Positions 55,601-64,000 of a stretch of DNA of 64,000 bases are shown piece by piece; the stretch's first letter is position 1; each line of letters begins with the position of its first letter. The stretch covers positions 2,952,001 through 3,016,000 of the forward strand of contig NZ_CP139482.1 of assembly GCF_041222825.1 (NCBI RefSeq), read 5' to 3'. Position numbers and translations under genes: made by a program. The notes under the pieces were generated by a model. That model worked only from the letters and a program-made list of their open reading frames with translations, did no database searches and was not told where the DNA came from. The DNA comes from Candidatus Thalassolituus haligoni. Lineage in GTDB: Bacteria; Pseudomonadota; Gammaproteobacteria; Pseudomonadales; Oceanobacteraceae.

Positions 55601-56530
55601 CTATCGGAGAGTGCGATGAATATAAGCAGAGGGGTCTACCGTTCGCCCGTTCTTGAAGACTTCAAAATGTACATGGGGCCCGGTTGAGCGCCCGCTACTG
55701 CCCATCGCGGCAATAACATCACCCTTGCGAACAATATCACCAACCTTGACGTTCAACTCAAGGCAGTGTGCGTAGCGCGTTTTGTAGCCGTTGCCATGAT
55801 TGATTTCAACCAGCCGTCCATAGCCATAACGATCACCCGCCCAGGTCACAACACCGGACGCGACCGCTACAATATCAGAGCCCAGCTTACCGGCAAAATC
55901 GACCCCCGCATGCCAGGCCAGTTGCCCTGTAAAGGGATCCGCACGGCGACCATAGCGGGAGGACATCCAGCCTTTCTTGATCGGCCGTCCAGTGACAAAG
56001 GTATCTTCATCCAGACGCCGGGCAGACATCAGGTCGTCCAGCACTTCCAGCTGCTGCTCACGATGGCCAATACGATCTGCCAGATCATTCAGCACATCGC
56101 TGATTTCCGGTGCCTCGTAGGCTTCGCCTATAGATCCCGGACCACCCAAAGCAGGTGCCATGGAGAAATCGAATTCTTCCGCTTCCAGATTGGCAACATC
56201 AACCAGGCGTTCGCCGAGGGCGTCAAGGCGCATCAAGCGCGACTGCAATTCTGCCAATTTGACCGTCAGAGCTTGTAGCTCCTGATCGGTCTGAACACGG
56301 ATTTGTTCCAACTCCTGGCGCTGCAGGCTGAGATCATTTTCCCATGCCTCTGCTGCCATCGGCTCCAGCGAAAAATCTTCATCTGCCAGCCAATCAGCCA
56401 GCCAAAAGCCTGCCGCCCCCATCGCAAAAGGCAGTGCCACAAGACAACCAAACAGCAGCGTCCTTGCAGGTGTGGTCAATCGGTAAGTCCGAGACTCACC
56501 GTGACGCTGACCAACAACAATAATGTTCAT
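55601..56530 (-). CDS. M23-family peptidoglycan peptidase with membrane anchor
   Basis: The protein has a cytoplasmic start, one membrane span (LLFGCLVALPFAMGAAGFWL, residues about 27-46), a coiled coil (about 65-105) and a C-terminal LytM/M23 domain. Zinc ligands are seen in AWHAGVDFAGKLG (His, Asp) and GPHVHFEVF (H-x-H). All ligands are present, so it could be an active endopeptidase. Genes of this type sit between lpxC and secA in pseudomonads. A link to cell wall cleavage at division is an inference from context. Confidence 0.88.
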   Translation of the reverse strand: MNIIVVGQRHGESRTYRLTTPARTLLFGCLVALPFAMGAAGFWLADWLADEDFSLEPMAAEAWENDLSLQRQELEQIRVQTDQELQALTVKLAELQSRLMRLDALGERLVDVANLEAEEFDFSMAPALGGPGSIGEAYEAPEISDVLNDLADRIGHREQQLEVLDDLMSARRLDEDTFVTGRPIKKGWMSSRYGRRADPFTGQLAWHAGVDFAGKLGSDIVAVASGVVTWAGDRYGYGRLVEINHGNGYKTRYAHCLELNVKVGDIVRKGDVIAAMGSSGRSTGPHVHFEVFKNGRTVDPSAYIHRTLR

Positions 56531-56655
56531 AAATAACCAGGTAAGTGAACCAGACGGATACGCGTACAGACTTGCTTGTCAGGCCCATGCCCTACTGACC
56601 GCCGCACAACCGGAGCTTTCACAACAGCCAAACCCATGACAATTCACCAACCAAC

Positions 56656-56687
56656 AGACAAAAATAAGGCCATATTACTATGGCCTT
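56656..56687 (-). terminator. Rho-independent terminator after lpxC
   Basis: On the minus strand AAGGCCATA and TATGGCCTT form a perfect 9-bp stem with a four-base loop, followed by ATTTTTGTC. It lies about 30 bp after the lpxC stop and should close the cell-division transcript. Confidence 0.82.
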
Positions 56688-56718
56688 GGGATATTACTAC
56701 AGCATTTTTTAGAAGCAC

Positions 56719-57627
56719 TTAACCAGCGGCAGCTGGACGCATATAAGTAATCGGTGCAGCTTCTTCACTAAACTCGACAAATTCCCACGCATCTTCATGA
56801 GCGAGTAATTCGCGCAGCAAGCAATTGTTCAGGCCATGACCCGACTTGTAGCCTATGTATTCACCAATCAAACTGTGGCCAAGCAAATACAGATCACCAA
56901 CGGCATCCAGAATCTTGTGTTTGACGAACTCATCTTCATAGCGCAGACCGTCTTCGTTCAGGACGCGATAATCATCCACCACAATCGCATTCTTGACACT
57001 ACCGCCCAGCGCCAGGTTTTTGGAGCGCATGTACTCCAGATCCTTGGTAAACCCAAAGGTACGAGCACGACTGACTTCCTTGACATACGAGGTCGAGGAG
57101 AAGTCCAAGCTGGCCTTCTGCACACTCTGTTTAAGCACAGGGTGATCAAAATCAATTTCAAAAGACACCTTGAAACCGTCATAAGGCAAAAAAGCAGCCG
57201 TTTTGTCGCGCTCTTTGACTTCAATACGACGCTTGATACGAATAAAACGCTTTGGCGCGTCCTGTTCCATCAAACCAGCCGATTGCAGTAAAAAGACAAA
57301 CGGGCCAGAGCTACCGTCCATAATAGGTACTTCGCGAGCACTGACTTCCACAACGGCGTTATCGATACCAAGGCCAGCCATTGCAGACAGCAAATGCTCC
57401 ACAGTGTCAACCTTGGCATGATCACGAACCAGGGTTGTAGATAAAGTCGTTTCACCGACATTCAACGCATGCGCAGGAATATCGACGACGGGGTCAAGGT
57501 CAGTTCGACGGAACACAATCCCTGTGTTGACCGGGGCGGGCTTCAAAGTCAGGTAGACTTTTTCACCGGAGTGAAGGCCTACGCCTGAAGCGCGAATAGT
57601 GTTCTTTAGGGTGCGTTGAGGGATCAT
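56719..57627 (-). CDS. lpxC: UDP-3-O-acyl-N-acetylglucosamine deacetylase LpxC
   Basis: LpxC carries out the first committed step of lipid A synthesis. Zinc ligands are His78 in [15 protein letters not shown] and the His and Asp of the C-terminal [18 protein letters not shown] block. [20 protein letters not shown] opens the protein. Length is 302 residues. It follows ftsZ, as in E. coli, with a hairpin between them. A MITE is not present here. Confidence 0.96.
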   Translation of the reverse strand: MIPQRTLKNTIRASGVGLHSGEKVYLTLKPAPVNTGIVFRRTDLDPVVDIPAHALNVGETTLSTTLVRDHAKVDTVEHLLSAMAGLGIDNAVVEVSAREVPIMDGSSGPFVFLLQSAGLMEQDAPKRFIRIKRRIEVKERDKTAAFLPYDGFKVSFEIDFDHPVLKQSVQKASLDFSSTSYVKEVSRARTFGFTKDLEYMRSKNLALGGSVKNAIVVDDYRVLNEDGLRYEDEFVKHKILDAVGDLYLLGHSLIGEYIGYKSGHGLNNCLLRELLAHEDAWEFVEFSEEAAPITYMRPAAAG

Positions 57628-57700
57628 TCTGACAATCCTGCCATTATTGGGCGTTTTTTATACAAAAAAGGTAGATCTAGGGATTATAGCAGGAATGAAA

Positions 57701-57722
57701 GAACACGCCAGTGGCGTGCTCT
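57701..57722. terminator. Hairpin between ftsZ and lpxC
   Basis: GAACACGCCAGTGGCGTGCT with the following C forms a stem of about 9 bp with one mismatch. On the minus strand it continues TTCTTTCATTC, a weak T-rich tail. It may partly separate ftsZ from lpxC transcription. Confidence 0.55.
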
Positions 57723-57729
57723 TTTTGAC

Positions 57730-58917
57730 TCAATCTGCCTGACGACGCAAAAAAGCAGGTATATCCAGATATTCCATATCCTGTCGTGTTTGTGGCTCTG
57801 CTCTTGTCGCCGCCTGTGCCCCAGCTCCAGCCTGACGACTCACCGCCGGGCGATCCAGTTTGTTGTAGTCTGTAGTTCCGTCAGCACGTTTTGGTGCCGG
57901 TGCATTATCGACCACTTTTTTCGGGCGAGGTTCCGCTGCGACAGAGGCTGACGCAGAAGCATGGTAGTTCAGGCCAGTAGCGACCACCGTTACGCGCAAC
58001 TCATCACTCATTTCTGGATCGATGACAGTACCGACAACGACGGTCGCATCTTCTGCAGCGTATTCGCCAATAATATCGCCAACTTCGGAAAACTCACCCA
58101 GAGACAAATCAAAACCTGCGGTAACATTGACCAGAATACCGCGCGCACCCTTGAGATTAACGTCTTCCAGCAACGGACTGCCAACGGCAGCTTCTGCGGC
58201 CTTGCGAGCGCGATTTTCGCCACTGGCAGAACCGCTTCCCATCATGGCTTGTCCCATTTCGGACATCACTGTGCGCACGTCAGCAAAGTCAACGTTAATC
58301 ATACCCTGCTGGGTAATCAGATCGGCGATCCCCTTGACAGCACCATGCAACACATCATTTGCAGTGCGGAAAGCATCCATCAGCGTGGTGCCCTTCCCCA
58401 GTACCGACAGGAGCTTTTCGTTCGGAATAGTGATCAGCGAATCCACGTGTTCGCTTAGCTGCTTCAATCCGATTTCAGCCATCGCCATGCGTTTTTTGCC
58501 TTCGAATGAGAATGGCCGTGTTACCACAGCAACAGTCAGGATTCCCAGTTCGCGAGCAATTTCAGCCACTACAGGCGCACCACCAGTACCGGTTCCGCCA
58601 CCCATACCTGCAGTGATAAAGACCATATCAGCACCTTTAAGCGCCTCTGCGATACGCTCGCGGTCTTCCATTGCAGCCTGACGACCAACGTCAGGATTGG
58701 CACCAGCACCCAACCCCTTGGTCAAACCAGAACCCAGCTGAATAACAGAGCGAGCACCCACATTACGTAATGCCTGCGCATCCGTATTGGCACAAATAAA
58801 CTCTACGCCGTCAATATTGCTTTCTACCATGTGCTGAACAGCATTACCGCCGCCGCCACCAACACCGATAACCTTGATTATCGCGTTTTCCAGCACATCG
58901 TCTGCTAATTCAAACAT
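57730..58917 (-). CDS. ftsZ: Cell division protein FtsZ
   Basis: FtsZ is the tubulin homologue that forms the division ring. The GTP-binding signature is [35 protein letters not shown] opens the fold and [11 protein letters not shown] is the T7 synergy loop. The C-terminal peptide [14 protein letters not shown] binds FtsA and ZipA. Start at 58917 (MFELADD) matches other FtsZ proteins and has AAGAAGG upstream; ATG at 58941 is also open with GGGGG upstream. Length is 395 residues. Confidence 0.96.
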   Translation of the reverse strand: MFELADDVLENAIIKVIGVGGGGGNAVQHMVESNIDGVEFICANTDAQALRNVGARSVIQLGSGLTKGLGAGANPDVGRQAAMEDRERIAEALKGADMVFITAGMGGGTGTGGAPVVAEIARELGILTVAVVTRPFSFEGKKRMAMAEIGLKQLSEHVDSLITIPNEKLLSVLGKGTTLMDAFRTANDVLHGAVKGIADLITQQGMINVDFADVRTVMSEMGQAMMGSGSASGENRARKAAEAAVGSPLLEDVNLKGARGILVNVTAGFDLSLGEFSEVGDIIGEYAAEDATVVVGTVIDPEMSDELRVTVVATGLNYHASASASVAAEPRPKKVVDNAPAPKRADGTTDYNKLDRPAVSRQAGAGAQAATRAEPQTRQDMEYLDIPAFLRRQAD

Positions 58918-58981
58918 ATCGCCTTCTTTTCCAAATGACATGACGCACCCCCCTCTCTGCTACGCACTTGTACATTAAATA

Positions 58982-60217
58982 CTAAAAATTACCTTTTATC
59001 CATTCGGATAACTGGGCAAACAGCCCGGAATGTGACTTATCTTCAATTATGGCTGCTGGCTTATTTTTAGGTTGTTTGGCCGCATAAAGAAGCAACCCCA
59101 CGGCAGTACTATAAATAGGGTTATTAATTATATCCGTTAACCCCGAAACCCCGTGTGGACGAGCCAACCGGACAGGCATATGAAATATTTCTTCAGCCAA
59201 TTCCACAACACCTTCCATTTTTGAAGTACCACCCGTCAGTACAACCCCAGCAGGTATTAGTTCATCATAGCCACTTCTACGCAATTCTGCCTGAATCAGG
59301 GAAAATAATTCATCATATCGAGGTTCGACAACCTCCGCCAAAGACTGCCGTGACAGCTGACGTGGCGGGCGCTCTCCGACACTGGGGACGTTAATCATCT
59401 CATCTTCGTGCGCCAGCTGACGCAACGCACAGGCGTATTTGATTTTTATGGCTTCTGCATGCTGGGTCGGTGTCAATAATGCCATTGCAATATCATTGGT
59501 GACCTGGTCGCCAGCAATGGGAATAACCGCCGTATGACGAATCGCCCCATCGGTAAAAATAGCAATATCCGTGGTACCACCACCAATATCCACCATACAC
59601 ACACCCAGCTCCCGCTCATCATCGGTCAAGACCGCATAACTGGACGCCAGTTGTTCAAGAATAATATCATCCGTACTGAGGTCACAGCGCTGCACACAGC
59701 GTTCAATATTCTGCGCTGCGTTAACCGCTGCAGTAACCAGGTGTACCTTGGCTTCGAGACGGACTCCAGCCATACCGACCGGTTCGCGAATACCTTCCTG
59801 ATGATCAACCGAATATTCCTGCGGCAATACATGAATGGTGCGGCGGTCTTGCGGAATAGCAACAGCCTGGGCTGCGTCAATAACGCGTTCCACATCCGCT
59901 TCGGTTATTTCGGCACCACGTACCGCAACCACACCATTCGAGTTTTGTGATTGCACATGACTACCAGCAATACCGGCATAAACCGAATGAATCGTGCAGC
60001 CAGCCATTAATTCTGCTTCTTCAACAGCACGACGAATAGACTGAACGGTGGATTCAATATTAACCACCACGCCTTTTTTCATACCACGACTGGGGTGACT
60101 GCCAAGTCCGACAATTTCAATACCGCCTTCCGATGTCACTTCACCAACAATCGCAACGATTTTGGACGTTCCAATGTCCAGTCCTACCAGCATTTGACCT
60201 GCCTGCGCATTTGCCAT
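58982..60217 (-). CDS. ftsA: Cell division protein FtsA
   Basis: FtsA is an actin-like ATPase that anchors FtsZ to the membrane. VGLDIGTSKIVAIVGEV is the phosphate 1 motif, MVDIGGGTTDIAIF the phosphate 2 motif, and VVLTGGTSKMEGVVELA the adenosine motif. The amphipathic C-terminal membrane helix is LFAQLSEWIKGNF. Length is 411 residues. It overlaps the ftsQ stop (TAATG). Confidence 0.96.
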   Translation of the reverse strand: MANAQAGQMLVGLDIGTSKIVAIVGEVTSEGGIEIVGLGSHPSRGMKKGVVVNIESTVQSIRRAVEEAELMAGCTIHSVYAGIAGSHVQSQNSNGVVAVRGAEITEADVERVIDAAQAVAIPQDRRTIHVLPQEYSVDHQEGIREPVGMAGVRLEAKVHLVTAAVNAAQNIERCVQRCDLSTDDIILEQLASSYAVLTDDERELGVCMVDIGGGTTDIAIFTDGAIRHTAVIPIAGDQVTNDIAMALLTPTQHAEAIKIKYACALRQLAHEDEMINVPSVGERPPRQLSRQSLAEVVEPRYDELFSLIQAELRRSGYDELIPAGVVLTGGTSKMEGVVELAEEIFHMPVRLARPHGVSGLTDIINNPIYSTAVGLLLYAAKQPKNKPAAIIEDKSHSGLFAQLSEWIKGNF

Positions 60218-60990
60218 TACCCGGTTACTCCTGTTGTTTGCCAGCGAATAGCAGCACCCTTGCCATATCTCAAATCCACCTGACGCACCTCGTTGGCGTC
60301 AAGTTTGCCTAACAGGGCTACCAGACGCTGTAATCGTTCTTCAAAATATTTACGCCCAAACCGTACTACCCAACCGTTCGATAGTGTCGCATCGACAGCT
60401 TGCACAGCATTGACATTCATACTGTTCACGGTCAGACCTCGGTCATTCAGTGCCTGCTGCAAGCGCCGGAAATATTTGACGGACTCATTTTTTACCGGAT
60501 CGGCCCCGTACAAGCGCATCAACCCAGTTGTAGTAAAGCCGGGCGGTATATCCGACAGGCGGCCAGTGGCGGTCAATAACTGCTCGTCATTCCATAACGC
60601 CACTGGCAACTCCTCATACAGCAGTAATTCGACACTGTCCGGCCAACGCTTGCGAACTGCGACACGACTGACCAATGGCATTGCAGCAACCTGCCGTTGA
60701 ACCCGTGTCACATCAAGGGTGAAAAAACTTTCATTTCTCACCCACAATATTTGCCGTGCTATTTCCTCTGCGTGCAAAACGTTTAATCTGCCAATCACCA
60801 CCACATCCTTGACCGGCCAGGTGTGATAGGCCTGACGTACCAGGACCCCAGCCCCCACAAACAGCAACGCAATCACCAACCCAACCCAAACCTGAGCCGG
60901 AATACGTACCCGGAACTTTAATTTCCGGGTAAGCGGTTCTCTTCTAGGTGGCACCAGCGTGGCACCACGTGGCAGCTGCTTGTCCGACAT
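60217..60990 (-). CDS. ftsQ: Cell division protein FtsQ
   Basis: FtsQ is a bitopic divisome protein that recruits FtsB and FtsL. A basic cytoplasmic tail is followed by one span (AQVWVGLVIALLFVGAGVLV, about residues 33-52). The POTRA domain begins WPVKDVVVIGRLNVLHAEEI and the FtsQ beta domain includes VAVRKRWPDSVELLLYEELP. Length is 257 residues. It lies 1 bp from ddlB. Confidence 0.93.
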   Translation of the reverse strand: MSDKQLPRGATLVPPRREPLTRKLKFRVRIPAQVWVGLVIALLFVGAGVLVRQAYHTWPVKDVVVIGRLNVLHAEEIARQILWVRNESFFTLDVTRVQRQVAAMPLVSRVAVRKRWPDSVELLLYEELPVALWNDEQLLTATGRLSDIPPGFTTTGLMRLYGADPVKNESVKYFRRLQQALNDRGLTVNSMNVNAVQAVDATLSNGWVVRFGRKYFEERLQRLVALLGKLDANEVRQVDLRYGKGAAIRWQTTGVTG

Positions 60991-60991
60991 A

Positions 60992-61912
60992 TCAGCGCTT
61001 CTGCACCTCTTTCAGTAACTGGATAACCAGTTGTGAAAACGACATGCCTATTGCTCGGGCTGCCATGGGCACCAGGCTATGATCGGTCATGCCTGGACTG
61101 GTGTTGACTTCCAGCAACCAGAACTGACCGTCAGCGTCCGCCATCACATCAACCCGACCCCAACCTCGACAGCCAATCAGTTCAAACGCAGTCATCGATA
61201 GCTGCTGCAATTCGTTCTCTTTTTCGGCAGTCAGCCCGGAAGGTAATAAATACTGGGTATCCGCCGATTCGTATTTTGCTTCGTAATCATAAAATTCATG
61301 TGATGTCCTCAGCTGAATAACCGGTAACGCCTGGCCATTCACCACCGCTATGGTGTACTCACGCCCGCTGATCCAGCGTTCTGCCAGTACTAATGCATCG
61401 TATTGACTGGCAAATTGATAACTGTCTTGCAAAGCCTGAGCATCGTGTACTTTACGCATTCCGATGCTGGATCCCTCATGAGCTGGCTTGACGATAACGT
61501 CAGTACCCAGCTCATTCATGACTTGCTGCCAATCGGACTGTTGGCCAAGCAACACCGCAGCGGGGGTTGGCAAACCAGCCGCCTGCCAGATCAGTTTAGT
61601 GCGCCATTTGTCCATTCCGAGCGCCGATGCCATCACACCGCTGCCGGTGTAGGGTATTTTCAACCACTCCAGCAATCCCTGAATGGTGCCATCCTCGCCA
61701 CCCCGACCATGCAAGGCGATAAAAGCCATATCAAAATGTTCGCGGGCCAGACGAGCAGCGATATCGTCTTGTACATCAACCCCAACGGCATCCACTCCTT
61801 CTGCAATCAAGGCTTCCAACACCGCCTGACCACTGCGCAGCGATACGGGCCGTTCGGCAGAAACCCCACCCATTAGTACCGCAACACGACCAAAACCGAT
61901 GTCATCCGCCAT
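60992..61912 (-). CDS. ddlB: D-alanine--D-alanine ligase
   Basis: DdlB makes the D-Ala-D-Ala dipeptide of peptidoglycan precursors and has an ATP-grasp fold. VAVLMGGVSAERPVSLRSGQ, FIALHGRGGEDGTIQGLLE, PYTGSGVMASALGMDKWRTK, VKPAHEGSSIGMRKV and LEVNTSPGMTDHSLVP are all diagnostic. Length is 306 residues. Its start overlaps the murC stop by four bases (ATGA). Confidence 0.96.
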   Translation of the reverse strand: MADDIGFGRVAVLMGGVSAERPVSLRSGQAVLEALIAEGVDAVGVDVQDDIAARLAREHFDMAFIALHGRGGEDGTIQGLLEWLKIPYTGSGVMASALGMDKWRTKLIWQAAGLPTPAAVLLGQQSDWQQVMNELGTDVIVKPAHEGSSIGMRKVHDAQALQDSYQFASQYDALVLAERWISGREYTIAVVNGQALPVIQLRTSHEFYDYEAKYESADTQYLLPSGLTAEKENELQQLSMTAFELIGCRGWGRVDVMADADGQFWLLEVNTSPGMTDHSLVPMAARAIGMSFSQLVIQLLKEVQKR

Positions 61913-63405
61913 CAGCGACTCCCCTCTTCAATAATGCTATTGAGGGGCTGCAGCCAACCCGGCAATTGCTCCGCCAGCTGAACAGCCAATGAGCCAATAT
62001 CGCCAGCCCCCTGAGTCAGCAGCAGGTCACCGGCTTTGAGTACTCCGGTCAACAAACCTTCGAGGGATTCGCCACGTTCGATAAATACCGGGTCTACTTC
62101 GCCGCGCTGGCGAATACTGCCGCACAGTGAGCGGCCATCAGCACCGGCAATCGCTTTTTCTCCTGCCGGGTAGACATCCATCAGCAGCAGGACATCGGCC
62201 ATCGATAACACTTTGACAAAATCTTCATACAGGTCGCGGGTACGACTGAAACGATGCGGCTGGAACAACATCACCAGCCGGCGCTCGGGAAAGCCCTTGC
62301 GAATGGCTTCAATAGTCACTTCCAGTTCACGAGGATGGTGGCCATAATCATCCACCATCATCACGTTGCCATCAGCCAATGGGAATTCTCCGCACACTTG
62401 AAAGCGCCGGCCAACCCCGGCAAATTTTTCCAGCGCTGAGCGAATGGCGTCATCCGCGACACCTTCTTCATCCGCGACCGCAACTGTCGCCAGCGCATTC
62501 AGTACATTATGTCGACCCGGCATTCTCATGCGAATATTAAGCGGCAGTCGATCTCCGGGACGCACCAGGGTAAATTCGGTGAACATCCCCTGTTGCACAA
62601 CATTGATGGCGCGGTAATCGGCATCGCCGGAAAAACCATAGGTCACAGTTTGCCGTGAAATCTCAGGAAGAATTGAACGCACGGTGTCATCATCGATACA
62701 GACGACTGCCAGACCATAAAATGGCAAATTGTGCAGGAACTCGATAAAGGTCTGCTTCAGCCGTTCAAAGTCACCGCCGTAGGTCGACATATGGTCAGCA
62801 TCAATATTGGTAACAATCGAGACCATCGGTTGCAAGTGCAGGAAGCTGGCATCACTTTCGTCCGCTTCCGCAATCAGATAACGACTGGCACCCAAACGGG
62901 CGTTGGCCCCGGCACTGTTCAACTTGCCGCCAATGACAAACGTCGGATCCAGCCCGGCTTCGGCAAAAATACTGGTCAACAAACTGGTCGTGGTCGTCTT
63001 GCCATGGGTTCCGGCCACCGCAACGCCGTGGCGAAAACGCATCAGCTCCGCCAGCATTTCTGCCCGCCGCACCACCGGTTTACGCTGTGCCAGCGCCGCA
63101 GCCACTTCCGGATTGCGGGTATCGATCGCAGAAGACACCACTACCACATCGGCAGTCGCAATATTTTCTGCCTCATGGCCGATAAACAGTGTGACACCCA
63201 GGTTCTGCAAACGACGGGTAACCGCCGATGCGCGAATATCCGAGCCGGTAATCATATATCCCTGATTCAGCAGCACCTCCGCAATACCGCACATCCCGGT
63301 GCCACCAATACCGACAAAATGGATGCAGCGAATACGTCGCATCTCGGGAATCAAATGTGCCAGCTGACCATTTGCCAGCGTCGGTTCTGCAGACGCATCA
63401 ATCAC
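61912..63405 (-). CDS. murC: UDP-N-acetylmuramate--L-alanine ligase
   Basis: MurC adds L-Ala to UDP-MurNAc in the cytoplasm. The N-terminal fold begins [20 protein letters not shown], the P-loop is [14 protein letters not shown], and [17 protein letters not shown] with [14 protein letters not shown] are the Mur ligase central-domain motifs. [14 protein letters not shown] and [16 protein letters not shown] lie in the C-terminal part. Length is 497 residues. Its start overlaps the murG stop by 8 bp. Confidence 0.96.
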   Translation of the reverse strand: MIDASAEPTLANGQLAHLIPEMRRIRCIHFVGIGGTGMCGIAEVLLNQGYMITGSDIRASAVTRRLQNLGVTLFIGHEAENIATADVVVVSSAIDTRNPEVAAALAQRKPVVRRAEMLAELMRFRHGVAVAGTHGKTTTTSLLTSIFAEAGLDPTFVIGGKLNSAGANARLGASRYLIAEADESDASFLHLQPMVSIVTNIDADHMSTYGGDFERLKQTFIEFLHNLPFYGLAVVCIDDDTVRSILPEISRQTVTYGFSGDADYRAINVVQQGMFTEFTLVRPGDRLPLNIRMRMPGRHNVLNALATVAVADEEGVADDAIRSALEKFAGVGRRFQVCGEFPLADGNVMMVDDYGHHPRELEVTIEAIRKGFPERRLVMLFQPHRFSRTRDLYEDFVKVLSMADVLLLMDVYPAGEKAIAGADGRSLCGSIRQRGEVDPVFIERGESLEGLLTGVLKAGDLLLTQGAGDIGSLAVQLAEQLPGWLQPLNSIIEEGSR

Positions 63406-64000
63406 GTGTTTTCCTCATAATCTGTTCAACGGCCAGAGCGGTTGCATCCGGTCGGGCCTGGGCACGACTCTGATCGGCCATAGTCTGTAACCGGCTACGA
63501 TCCTGATTCAGCAGGCCAAGTGTGTGTTGCAGCCACTCTGGCGTCAGATCCTTTTGTTGACGAATCAGCGCGGCACCGGCATCAGCCAGATAACCGGCAT
63601 TGACCGTTTGATGATCATCAACCGCATAGGGGAATGGTACAAAGATGGCCGCCTTGCCTACGGCGGCGATTTCGGACACGGTCAGTGCACCAGAGCGGCA
63701 AATCATCAGATCTGCCCAACCATAGGCTGCTGCCATATCATCAATAAATGCGGAAACCTCGGCGACCACGTTGCTGGCGTCATAGGCCGCCAACATCCGC
63801 TCGTAATCCCGTTTGCCCACCTGATGGCGCAAATTTGGTCGCTGATCCGCCGCCAGCCCTTGCCAACACGTCAGTACCACATCGTTCAGCGCAGCAGCAC
63901 CGAGACTGCCACCCACGACCAGCACATTTAACGGGTCAGAGGGTGGCACTGCTCGCACCGGTAATTCCGCCAGTTCGCGTCGTACCGGATTCCCCACCGT
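63398..64000 (-). CDS. murG: MurG, N-acetylglucosaminyl transferase (partial)
   Basis: MurG transfers GlcNAc to lipid I to make lipid II at the inner membrane. Only the C-terminal 200 residues are in the window; the gene continues past the right edge. VGNPVRREL and [18 protein letters not shown] mark the start of the C-terminal Rossmann domain, and [20 protein letters not shown] with [19 protein letters not shown] form the UDP-GlcNAc-binding site. The GTG at the right edge is an internal Val codon, not a start. Confidence 0.95.
   Translation of the reverse strand, partial: TVGNPVRRELAELPVRAVPPSDPLNVLVVGGSLGAAALNDVVLTCWQGLAADQRPNLRHQVGKRDYERMLAAYDASNVVAEVSAFIDDMAAAYGWADLMICRSGALTVSEIAAVGKAAIFVPFPYAVDDHQTVNAGYLADAGAALIRQQKDLTPEWLQHTLGLLNQDRSRLQTMADQSRAQARPDATALAVEQIMRKTRD

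Noticed and set aside
58022..58681. Long Ser-rich open frame antisense to ftsZ
   Set aside because: FtsZ is certain on the minus strand, and Ser/Pro-rich antisense frames are a by-product of its codon use.

Overview
The window is a stretch of gammaproteobacterial chromosome. Gene neighbourhoods match the Pseudomonas/Oceanospirillales branch: murG-murC-ddlB-ftsQ-ftsA-ftsZ-lpxC-M23 peptidase-secA-argJ-mutT; miaB-phoH-ybeY-corC-lnt; hemA-prfA-prmC-moeB divergent from a TPR lipoprotein-lolB-ispE-tRNA-Gln-prs-rplY-pth-ychF; rnpB-rsmI-lpoA-yraN-diaA; and rnm-yciO-trpS-trpS-scpA-scpB-rluB. Sequence similarity was judged by eye, so genus-level placement is not attempted. Base composition looks moderately GC-rich except in a few AT-rich islands.

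Layout. 1-8.4 kb: end of an unknown gene, a diguanylate cyclase, then a minus-strand run rnm, yciO, two different tryptophanyl-tRNA synthetases, scpA, scpB, rluB. 8.5-13 kb: plus-strand yciB, yciI, an SH3 membrane protein, a periplasmic cyclophilin and mnmC. 13-14.1 kb: three small minus-strand genes (coiled-coil protein, YheU, unknown exported protein). 14.1-14.75 kb: repeat-rich gap. 14.75-18.6 kb: minus-strand TetR-HlyD-ABC ATPase-ABC permease efflux operon. 18.8-20.4 kb: RRM protein and hemH. 20.4-23 kb: an accessory island with two integron attC sites, a HEPN-like cassette gene, a frameshifted VOC cassette gene and an IS1182-type transposase remnant, but no integrase. 23-28.2 kb: solitary Anbu protease, RNase P RNA, rsmI, lpoA, yraN, diaA. 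28.4-31.9 kb: sulfide:quinone oxidoreductase-like gene, two MITE-like elements and an IS110-family element. 31.9-43 kb: moeB to ychF housekeeping block. 43-51 kb: TetR, small genes, and the miaB-lnt operon. 51-64 kb: mutT, argJ, secA, an M23 peptidase, lpxC and the 3' half of the division/cell wall cluster, ending inside murG.

Most genes are housekeeping: translation fidelity and tRNA/rRNA modification, haem synthesis, envelope assembly and division. The unusual content is concentrated in the repeats and cassettes. At least three families of short dispersed repeats occur twice each in the window: one with GGGGACATCTATTTAATCC ends, one with CTAGGAGCCTGTC ends, and one sharing a 22-bp core. The IS110-type element sits at the end of one of them and carries a hairpin that would hide its own ribosome-binding site. 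The small integron-like array with a HEPN-motif gene is the best candidate for an undescribed accessory system.
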